This document shows positions 9,403 to 16,260 of a stretch of 16,260 nucleotides of DNA, piece after piece (the first letter of the stretch is position 1; every line of letters begins with the position of its first letter). Origin of the DNA: Pelagophyceae sp. CCMP2097 (lineage: Eukaryota; Sar; Pelagophyceae); the NCBI GenBank assembly GCA_026770575.1, contig MU657622.1, forward strand, positions 24,026 through 40,285, written 5' to 3'. The position numbers and the translations under genes are program-made. Under the pieces are notes generated by a model. That model was not told the DNA's origin and searched no databases. It saw only the letters and a list, made by a program, of their open reading frames with translations.

Positions 9403-9712
9403 CTGGGGGACCCAGCCACTTTCCCAAAAGTCCATAAACCCTGGCCAAAAGTCGAAGTACGAAAACAAAAAGCGGGAAAATCAAAAAGCACGAAAATCTT
9501 TCACTTAACCCCTCACAGTTTGTGCACACCATAAGTTCCGACTTCCCGCCGGAAATCGTAGATTCTGGGATCCATTTCAGCTGAAATGGAGCCAATAACC
9601 TTGAAAAAGTCCATAATTTTTGAAATATTTCCCGCCCGCAGAAACAGAACAGCGAAACCGAAAGTGGGTTTTCCCGCGAGGTGCAAACCGGGAAGTTGGC
9701 TGGGTCCCCCAG
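9403..9712. mobile_element. 310-bp MITE inserted in the packaging ATPase gene
   Basis: The two ends are inverted copies: CTGGGGGACCCAGCCA at 9403-9418 and its reverse complement at 9697-9712, with weaker similarity continuing inward (ACTTTCCC against ACTTCCC). A TA dinucleotide lies directly outside both ends (9401-9402 and 9713-9714), consistent with a TA target-site duplication of Tc1/mariner-like type. The interior is richer in G+C than the host gene and codes for no transposase. A perfect 20-bp palindrome lies near the middle (9571-9590). Removing the element with one TA joins ATPase codons precisely (DYI to LESCEHD), which confirms the boundaries. Confidence 0.88.
9571..9590. repeat. Perfect 20-bp palindrome at the MITE centre
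   Basis: TCCATTTCAG followed directly by its reverse complement, with no loop. It lies within about 25 bases of the midpoint of the MITE. Such a central palindrome could help the single strand fold or be a remnant of the parent transposon. Confidence 0.8.
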
Positions 9713-10125
9713 TATATAGTCAAGAAAATCCTCATTGTATTTGTGGAATATTTGTTCCTCTGGAAGTGATTCGAAGGGGTTCACGATTATGGAATGTAAT
9801 GTAGACTCAGGAATGACCAGAATAATTTTATCAAAAACATTGGCATATATTCAATTTTTTTAATTTTTTGCGACCAACACACTGGTGAAAAACGTACTTT
9901 TTCCAGAGCCCGGACTACCCAAGACAACAAAACAAGAGCTCTTGTTTGGGAATAACTGCGTATTAGGTAACCAATCCACATTTTCAATTCTTTTTGTTTT
10001 TTATTATAATATTTGAGCGAACTATCTGCGCTCTGTTTCATTATCTCAATTAGGGTATTTTTTTTTTTAGTACTTCTATTTTCATACTATATGAACATAT
10101 TTTAAATGTTACTATCTCCTTCTTT

Positions 10126-10286
10126 TTATATACCAACGACCAGATTTTCGCTTATTGGAGACTGCTCTATATTTATACAATCACCACATTTAACTGTGGT
10201 AACTCTTGAAAACAAACACACACGAAGAGTTCTGTGAAAACACAAACCGATTGCTGCTATAATGGTTATTATTATAAAATCGTCAT
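10126..10286 (-). pseudogene. Hidden small single-pass membrane protein, probably frameshifted
   Basis: The ATG at 10286-10284 overlaps the TGA of the upstream 216-aa gene (ATGA arrangement). Four codons in, the first frame hits TAA; one frame over, from the T-run at 10286-10289, coding continues as FIIITIIAAIGLCFHRTLRV, a clear membrane-spanning helix, then a Cys-containing tail VTTVKCGDCINIEQSPIS and LVVGI, ending at TAA 10126. About 53 residues. One missing T would explain the break. Small membrane proteins of unknown role are common in PLVs. The start overlap and hydrophobic profile are the evidence; there is no homology support. Confidence 0.5.
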
Positions 10287-11087
10287 TTTATGTTTCCATA
10301 TGTTTTAATTATTTTTAATGTTTTTTTCCTATCCTTTATCCTTTTGTCATGTTCAGCCATAGCAATGACTTGTGTCATAGAATATACGTACCGTTGAGAA
10401 GATCCTCCAACCGAACGCGGATCATCTACTCTTTTTAAAATACCATTAACATGTTTATATCCAACTGCTTTTTTTTGAACATGAACACTTGGTATTGTTT
10501 TCAAAATTTTATTGTATTCGACTCTCCGTACTAAACCGGACGTGTTCTTCTTAAAATATGTGGCGTCGATGACGTTTGGCTTTATCTTATTGAATACACT
10601 TTCATCGCAAAATTTCAGGAATTGATCCATTAGTTTAATATCAACGTGGAACCATTCTGAAACATTTCCATTCGAGAAGACTATGCGTTTCACTGAGGGG
10701 TTGAACACATTCATTATCATCTCGTGCAAAAAAAATTCAGCCTTCTGCGCGTCCGAGGCGATTCCGTTACCCTTTGTGGGGCTTTTCGCTTCGTCATATA
10801 AATAAAAACGATGCACATTGAACGATATTAAACTGGTACGAAATCCAGCCAACCGATTGAAGCCATTTGGTGTCCCGGATATTCGTTTTGTTCGACTACT
10901 ACCCACTTTAACCAAATTCAACGATTTTGTCATTTTCTCGTCATCAATTAAACTGTATGGATTAAATCTCTTGGAAATTATATAAAGATAACTGTCAATG
11001 TTTTTAAAATTGTTTGTTTTGTTTTTAACGAAGGGGGAAATAACCCATCTTCGAATATTCTTTTATAATCACATTATCAAAGTCCAT
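10283..11087 (-). CDS. Unrecognised 216-aa basic protein, possibly with N-terminal extension
   Basis: The clear ORF runs from ATG 10933 (MTKSLNLVKVGSSRTKRISG) to TGA 10283, 216 residues, rich in Lys and Arg, with an ordered middle (DAQKAEFFLHEMIMNVFNPS) and a helical basic end (MAEHDKRIKDRKKTLKIIK). The frame stays open upstream of the ATG and reads KTNNFKNIDSYLYIISKRFN. One frame over, an ATG at 11087 gives MDFDNVIIKEYSKMGYFP, so the real start may be 11087 with a frame change at the G5 run (11033-11037). It lies between the charged small proteins and the membrane protein/ATPase pair. I do not recognise the family: I see neither tyrosine-recombinase nor DDE integrase motifs nor a protease triad. 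Confidence 0.6.
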
Positions 11088-11110
11088 ATAATAGATATAT
11101 TAAAAGAAAT

Positions 11111-11267
11111 TCAGCGTTCGATTCGTTTATTTCTTATTTTCTTTCTTATTTTTTTCTGTTTAACAGGCTCGTCGCTCTCGCTCTCACTTTCATACACCAC
11201 AACTTTTTTTTAATACATATCTGACCTGCGGAATATCCTCTTCCTCACTCGATTCGATTTGATACAT
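11111..11267 (-). pseudogene. Small acidic/basic protein, frameshifted, maybe 3' half of the next gene upstream
   Basis: ATG at 11267 reads MYQIESSEEEDIPQVRYVLK. After the T8 run at 11204-11211 the frame changes and reads VVVYESESESDEPVKQKKIR and a basic tail KKIRNKRIER to TGA at 11111. About 52 residues. It starts 3 bases after the TAG of the 88-aa ORF and in the same frame, and both proteins share the order acidic cluster, EPV, KKIRNK. The two may therefore be one gene cut by a TAG, or a tandem duplication. Confidence 0.45.
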
Positions 11268-11270
11268 AAC

Positions 11271-11537
11271 CTAATGTTCTTTATTTCTTATTTTTTTAAC
11301 TGTTTTACATACAGGCTCTTCAATCCTTTTTGTCATTTTTATCGTTTTTGTCGTTTTTTCAATTGATTTTTCTTCTTCTTCGTCATCGGATTTAATCACA
11401 CATGTCTTACCGTATTCGTGCGAGTTCTTGTACCGTATCGACAATCTTTTATCGTTTTGGAGTTGCTTTTCGGAGCGAGGTTTCTTAACTTTTTTTGTGT
11501 TAACTGTTTCATCCAAAACTTGTTTTTCTATGTCCAT
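11271..11537 (-). CDS. Lysine-rich hypothetical protein (88 aa)
   Basis: ATG at 11537, TAG at 11271, 88 residues with about a third Lys or Arg. Begins MDIEKQVLDETVNTKKVKKP, has an acidic patch SDDEEEEKS and ends VKKIRNKEH. The pattern of alternating basic and acidic blocks suits a DNA- or RNA-binding or nuclear-targeted accessory protein, but nothing more specific can be claimed. The repeat-rich spacer 11563-11672 lies directly upstream and may hold its promoter. Confidence 0.55.
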   Translation of the reverse strand: MDIEKQVLDETVNTKKVKKPRSEKQLQNDKRLSIRYKNSHEYGKTCVIKSDDEEEEKSIEKTTKTIKMTKRIEEPVCKTVKKIRNKEH

Positions 11538-11562
11538 TGTATATATAATATATATTTTATTT

Positions 11563-11672
11563 ATTCGGAAGATATAAAACTATTTGGGAGCGATGTTCGG
11601 TAGATGTTCGCTCTGTTCGGTAGATGATTCGGAAGATGGTTATTCCGAATAGTTTAGATCGTCCGAATCATC
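11563..11672. promoter_or_regulatory. Clustered direct and inverted repeats in the helicase/88-aa spacer
   Basis: Within the 283-bp non-coding gap 11538-11820: direct repeats GTTCGGTAGATG (11595-11606 and 11615-11626), direct repeats ATTCGGAAGAT (11563-11573 and 11627-11637), and a perfect 11-bp inverted repeat GATGATTCGGA (11623-11633) / TCCGAATCATC (11662-11672). A further TCCGAAT half-site lies at 11644-11650, and AAACTATT / AATAGTTT arms flank the cluster. This is the densest repeat structure outside the TIRs. Protein-binding sites, a promoter or a replication origin are all possible. The rest of the gap is plain AT-rich sequence. Confidence 0.6.
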
Positions 11673-11820
11673 TTTATAATTTTCTTCAAATAAAACAAAC
11701 ACACCTGTTTCTATTTCAAAACTACAAGTTTCGTTTTTTTTTTTTAATATTCTTATTCATTATATATATATATGTCTTTAAATTTTACCAAAAATCACAC
11801 TTATTTAAATTTACATTAAT

Positions 11821-14800
11821 TTATCGCCAGTTTTTTGTGTGAGGTGCCACCGTATTTACAAATGGGTTATTCAATATCAAACCAGACTCGGTCAGTTCCA
11901 ACAATTCATGTATCTTTTTTTTAGAGGCAACGATGCGGTGAAGAATTATAACAGAATAGTTTCCATTAGCTGTTACACGTTTCGAACGGCACTTGTTAGT
12001 GGACGACTCATGTGATTTAATTCGTTCTTTTAAATTTAACGTAGAGCCATAGTATATCTGTTCAGTTACATTACATTTTATTTGATAAACTACACCTTCA
12101 ACCAACGGCTCTAAAACTGGGATGTTTTCAGTGATTTCATTAATTGGCTCTTCTTTGTCTTCCTGAATAATTAACATTATTTGTTCAATTGTGCGTGCAC
12201 GTGATAACGCAGTGTATATCATTCTATTACTAAACAAACGTCTTGTATCAATATATAACATTTTTCGGCTGTTTCGCCTTGTACAGAGTGTACTGTGAAT
12301 GCATGACGTACAACAGAAATTTTCGGTATATCCTTAGATATTACGATGTCACCCTTACTTAATAAACGGGTTTTTCCTGTAATGTCAAATTTCTCCGTTT
12401 CGAATTTACCGGTAAACATTTTATCATATTCCTCAATGTACTTGTTAATTGAAACCAAAATATAATCGTCAATCTCATACGATGCTTGTAAGTCTTACTT
12501 ATTGATTGTCCTTTAAAATTCGGTGAAAATGTCAATTACGTACTTATTAATAAATTATTTTGATTTTTTGGATTTTATAAACTCACGTAATTTTGTTAAA
12601 TTTTTCATTAATATTGGGCATTTACACCGATGATTTTCGCTATGGTGGATTTTGTGTTTAAACCAGGATACATCGAGTTCGTTTTCAATTTCACCATTAA
12701 GACTAGGAGGAGGGAGTTGATACCCCATGTCTCCACAAAATATATGTTTGTGATTAGGATACTGTGCAGTGATTTTCTGCCTTTGGAATTCAGTCATCAT
12801 TGAACATTCATCCCAGAGAAGAACGTTGCAGCCAACGTATGCATCACGGAATGCCTCCGCGTCATCTCGGTCTATCATGTGGTGATAACATCGCCCCCAA
12901 CTTAGTTTATTATTTTCAAATTCTTTCAATTTTTGTCTGACCAACCGCCATGACATAACAATGTAACAGACATTAATAAATCCTGTATCCATTAAATTAG
13001 AATACGTTTTACCAGCGCCGCCCTGACCCGTATGTAATTCGTACTGATGATTTTCACGGTATGGCGCAGTGGCTATCAAGTCCTGGCGACTCTCATCAAG
13101 ACACGAAAGATAACAACGGTCAATATTGGTCTCGTTATTGAAATTCATTTTTGGCTGTGGTCGGAATGGTTCAATCAATTTGGGAGTTATGTCAGATTTT
13201 TGAAAATAAATTCCATCCACACAAACCCGACATATATCATTTATATCAATTTCCATAAGTTGGATCATCGCGGTAATTGTCTGATAACACAATATAAAAC
13301 CAGTGATCTGCGAGCGGTGGAGCATGGATTTTCATTTGTACTTAATAGCCGCTTCTTTCATTCCCAATTCATCATGTAGCGTATTCATTGTTATCGTTAG
13401 TTCCGTGTTATTTGCCGCTACGTTTTGTAAATGTTCTTTGGTGCCGCTCATATACCACGTTTCCGAGTCACTATCAAGATCCTGTATACCACTCCAGCGC
13501 GCGTAATGCGATACCCTATTTTCTTTCTCTAACATTTCATCTGGAAAGCGAAAATCAAACGTCCCAACACTGTACGCCCCGCACACAATTTTATAGGTAA
13601 CTTAATGTTTCAAAATGAATTTCAAGAATGGACTGGGGTATATCGAATCGCTCTGGATTGGATGATTTAATTTTTCACATAATAATTTAAATTTATTGTC
13701 AGTAAATTGAACATCGGTAATATAGTACATACCTAATGCTTCAATTTTTGTACACTGTCGGAAGTCAGTGAATTTGTTCGGGAAAAACTCATATTTCTGA
13801 CACTTATGAAAATTCGTATACGATTTTTTCATATCCCAGTGTATTATATCTTCCGGAGCCGTATACTTTCCTTTCTTTTCGGGTGCAAAGTTCCCATCAA
13901 TGTCATATATGATTTCGCCATTCTCCGTAAAATCTAACCACTCATCACACGGTTTAAAGTCAACGCAGCAGCCATAATGGACACCCGCTTGAACGAAGCG
14001 AGACAGTTCGGGATTGACCAACGTATCTATGTTCAACGGGCTGAAATCATACCCGCATGAGTCCTTACCTTGATCTGATTCGAACTTTCGCACAGCAATG
14101 TCATACTTTGATTTTACACGATACACATGGTCAATCGTATTTATCTGAGATATTCCATTCGCATTCTTTTTATACAAGCAATATAAGTTCTTTGAAACCA
14201 AGTCAGCATGTAGTGCCTGTAAATACTTTTGAGATTAAACTAAAATGGGTTTTTTTTTCTGGGATACACACACATCGGGTTTCATTTCCACATAATTCAT
14301 TCGAGTATTAATGAAGTGGAGAGAACACTCAGCGCGCCCCCCACATTTTATTTCTATATACTTAGAAGATTTTTTTTCGAACGGTAATTCGATGGTTATA
14401 TTACAACGAATCGTATCGCATACATGCTGTAATTCGCTCTCCGGAATTCCATTTGTATATAGTACGGAAAAATCATCACATTTCTTTACAATTCTTTCAT
14501 ATTTCGCCAATGCGCTCGGCTTGGACGATTTCTTTCCGAGTAATTTATTTGATATTTTCTGTGAGTTGGATTTTTCTATTTAATTATTTTTCTGAATTTT
14601 TTCAATAGCCCATATTCTTATGGGATTAAACATACAGTGACTTACACCATCAGCGAATTCCTGAACCACAAATTGCTGCGGTACATCTTCGAATTCGGAA
14701 ATTGTAACCATACCGTTCATACTCGTGATTGCATAAATAGAATCGATTTTCCAAAAACTTACCCACAAATGCCAGAATCGCTTAAAAGCACCTCTACTTT

Positions 14801-14975
14801 CAGGAATTCGGATGACCTGAGAAACATGATAATATTTTCCATCGGTAGATTGAAATGTTGCTTGGATTACTCTTCCAGCAAACGACCGAAAAATTTGCTG
14901 AAACGCAGACAGTTCAATAAAACCCGTTTGGATGCGTTGAACTGTCTGTGTATTATTTCGTACAAATGAACTCAA
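11821..14975 (-). pseudogene. Polymerase-like / SF1 helicase / GIY-YIG fusion protein, broken
   Basis: One reading frame runs from about 14975 to 12266, cut by in-frame TAA (14580, 14235, 13602, 12555, 12513, 12495) and TGA (13332). Recognisable protein in the same frame flanks each. Order: VVQEFADGVSHCMFNPI; LHFINTRMNYVE; IIHWDMKKSYTNF, resembling polymerase motif A; GTFDFRFPDEM; SQITGFILCYQ and RVCVDGIYF, resembling a family-B palm with an altered YxDTDS motif. The SF1 helicase follows: Walker A GQGGAGKTYS (about 13006-13035), Walker B LLWDECSMM, IFCGDMGYQLPP, and HAFTVHSVQGET. A deletion in a T5 run (12261-12265) shifts the frame, which resumes with NRMIYTALSRAR and a GIY-YIG domain (VVYQIKCNVTEQIYYGSTLN, catalytic-type Glu in LTESGL). 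About 1050 codons; likely the replication protein. The polymerase call is the least certain part. The frame is open upstream of 14975 to about 15057 and lacks an ATG, so the start may lie in the 118-aa ORF. Confidence 0.8.
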
Positions 14976-14989
14976 TATGCGCCGACGTT

Positions 14990-15346
14990 TTATAATTTTA
15001 TCAGTTTTAATTGCTTTTCTTTTTGGATTTTGATTTCTATTATTTTTTTGTTTTTTTTAATTACACTTGGTTTTATTTCAAGAGCATTTTTCTTGAATAC
15101 ACTCGTTGCCGCTCGAAATCGTGCGGTCGCAGGCACGAACACCTGCGTGCCAAATGTTGGTAAGTAGTTACCCAGCCGTGACTCGGCGGCGACACGTTTT
15201 TTATATACCTTGGTCATCTCAGAACCAGTTACTCGGATTTTTGGGGATTGTTGTCTAAACACTGACATGTCCAGAATAGGATTGATTCCATAATTGTTGT
15301 TTGCCATACTATTAGAACTATTTAATTTTTTGTCAATTGAACTCAT
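14990..15346 (-). CDS. Basic hypothetical protein (118 aa), possible N-terminus of the helicase gene
   Basis: ATG at 15346, first gene inside the right TIR, reading MSSIDKKLNSSNSMANNNYG, then KIRVTGSEMTKVYKKRVAAE and a very Lys-rich C-terminus. No domain recognised. Near 15043-15058 there are adjacent runs of T7 and T8 on the plus strand. One frame over from there, the sequence is open and basic (NQNPKRKAIKTDKIIKRRRI) and joins the first block of the polymerase/helicase gene without a stop. The simplest reading is that a run-length change split one gene of about 1170 codons and this ORF is its N-terminus. A separate small gene remains possible. Confidence 0.55.
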   Translation of the reverse strand: MSSIDKKLNSSNSMANNNYGINPILDMSVFRQQSPKIRVTGSEMTKVYKKRVAAESRLGNYLPTFGTQVFVPATARFRAATSVFKKNALEIKPSVIKKNKKIIEIKIQKEKQLKLIKL

Positions 15347-15375
15347 TCGTTATAATAATTATTATGATTCTGTAC

Positions 15376-16170
15376 ATCTTTAATATAAAAAATATTTTTA
15401 TTGAATTTGTATTATTGTATTATTGGTATACATGTTGCGTTTTCTATATTCTATATACGCGGTTTAAATTGTACAGATCTCATTTCTTGACAAAAAAAAT
15501 GAAAGATTTCGATATATTTTTTATATAATTTATGAGAATTTATGAGAATTTAAAAACATTCAACAATACAGAACCAAAGCTATTAAAGCTATTAAAGCTA
15601 TGCGGACTCCTTTAAGATCCATATAGATCCATATAGATCCTAAGCCTTCTAAAACCTCTTAAAACCACCTCAGCGAATCAAATCCTATTTTCTCAAAATG
15701 TTTTTTCTCTTTCTAAATGTCTGTTTTATGTTTCAAAAAATAAAGCATGCACAGAAAATCTCCAAGGGGAACCGCGCGTGTTTTACGGAAAATTTCAAAA
15801 ATATCAAAAATATCAAAATCATAAAATCCAAAATTCGTAAAATGTTTTTTGATTCGAGAAAATCCTCAAAATTGAGAAATTGAGAAATTGAGAAAATTCC
15901 AAAAATCCAAAATTCCAAAAATCCAATAATTCTAAAAATTGGAAAACTTCAAAAACTTCAAAACTTTTAAATCACAAATTCTAAAAATCCAAAAATTTCA
16001 AAAAATCCAAAAACTTCAATATCACGATTAGCAACTTAAATCCAAAAACTTCAAAACTTCAAAATCACAATTAGCAACTTAAATCCAAATGCGATGGATT
16101 AAATATTTACAATTTAAAAAAAAAAACCGCATCACCCCGGGGGGAAGGATATTCACGTATCGACGCGTGT
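15376..16170. repeat. Right terminal inverted repeat of the endogenous virus
   Basis: Reverse complement of 101-951 with scattered differences. Its inner end is near ATCTTTAATATAAAA at 15376; its outer end carries the shared CCGCATCACCCCGGGGGGAA block and GACGCGTGT at 16162-16170. It contains the same tandem words (GGATCCATATA-type near 15615-15640, AGCTATTAA-type near 15578-15600) and the same degenerate GAAGTTTTTGGATT tract in its outer half. It lies immediately upstream of the first minus-strand gene and so should also contain that gene's promoter. The low-complexity ORFs at 15698-15918 are not convincing genes. Confidence 0.9.
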
Positions 16171-16260
16171 CGTGGGCGGGGGTCTTTCCCTGCGCGCCAA
16201 ACACGGCCTTGAGGTTGATGTCGGCTATTCACAATGTCGCGTCAACGGGTTTTGCGGACT
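16171..16260. other. GC-rich right flank, probably host DNA
   Basis: Composition returns to GC-rich and non-repetitive. On the minus strand a short open stretch reads IADINLKAVFGAQGKTP into the TIR and ends PPGVMR; the left flank on the plus strand also reads into PPGVMR. This could be host coding sequence or a GC-rich outer TIR segment. The flank is too short to identify. Confidence 0.45.

Larger units (their letters stand above)
8989..10041 (-). pseudogene. Genome-packaging ATPase (FtsK/HerA, A32-like), broken and MITE-interrupted
   Basis: ATG at 10041 gives MKQSADSSLKYYNKK. After a frame change at the T-rich runs 9991-10002 the gene reads VDWLPNTQLFPN and then the Walker A motif VLGSPGSGKST (about 9895-9925). 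In-frame TAA (9860) and TGA (9851) precede FDKIILVIPESTLHS and NPFESLPEEQIF. A 310-bp MITE then interrupts the gene without breaking the frame. Downstream come Walker B CVYIDDAAASL, the sensor-like HRHLRLTIF, an in-frame TAA at 9248, and CLQDQTQLSLSARQ. After a frame change at a C5 run (9073-9077) the C-terminus reads EYDLDKPPVFLRNFDMIELN and stops at TAA 8989. Without the MITE the length is about 245 residues, typical for PLV packaging ATPases, which translocate DNA into capsids. All key motifs survive, but in pieces. Confidence 0.85.

Noticed and set aside
9586..9804. Plus-strand ORF crossing the right end of the MITE
   Set aside because: It spans MITE and antisense ATPase sequence with no family resemblance; a chance ORF.
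10171..10195. ACCACA/TGTGGT hairpin
   Set aside because: Only 6 bp of stem and inside coding sequence of the small membrane protein; no sign of function.

Overview
The window looks like a complete but decaying endogenous polinton-like virus (PLV) of a protist or alga, sitting in a GC-rich nuclear genome. The outer ~100 bp on each side are very GC-rich. Everything between is AT-rich and is bounded by long terminal inverted repeats (TIRs, roughly 101-951 and 15376-16170). The gene set is the one expected of PLVs: double-jelly-roll major capsid protein (MCP), minor capsid (penton) protein, FtsK/HerA-type packaging ATPase, a very large replication protein ending in an SF1 helicase and a GIY-YIG nuclease, a class 3 lipase, and a large adhesin or fibre. 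I see no integrase, no tRNA, no rRNA and no CRISPR. The host cannot be named from this sequence.

Layout from right to left, which is the direction of transcription for nearly all genes (minus strand): right TIR; a basic 118-aa ORF that may be the true N-terminus of the replication protein; polymerase-like/SF1 helicase/GIY-YIG gene (about 14975-11821); a 280-bp spacer with clustered direct and inverted repeats; a small charged protein or proteins (11537-11111); an unknown 216-aa or longer protein; a hidden small membrane protein sharing an ATGA overlap; the packaging ATPase, split by a 310-bp MITE; an acidic repeat protein; then, on the plus strand, the lipase; penton protein; a hidden hydrophobic protein; MCP; the ~1150-aa modular fibre; a 62-aa ORF; the left TIR. 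A 48-aa plus-strand ORF lies just inside the left TIR.

Almost every large gene is broken. I located about a dozen reading-frame changes, nearly all at homopolymer runs, and 13 in-frame stop codons (10 TAA, 3 TGA, no TAG) flanked on both sides by recognisable protein in the same frame. Either the provirus is a fossil, or homopolymer errors in the assembly overlie real nonsense changes; a stop-codon reassignment is a less likely third reading. Functionally the capsid proteins, ATPase and fibre would build the virion, the polymerase-helicase protein would replicate the genome, and the lipase could act at membranes in entry or exit. As read here none of the MCP, ATPase, helicase, lipase or fibre genes is intact; only the penton gene and a few small ORFs are.
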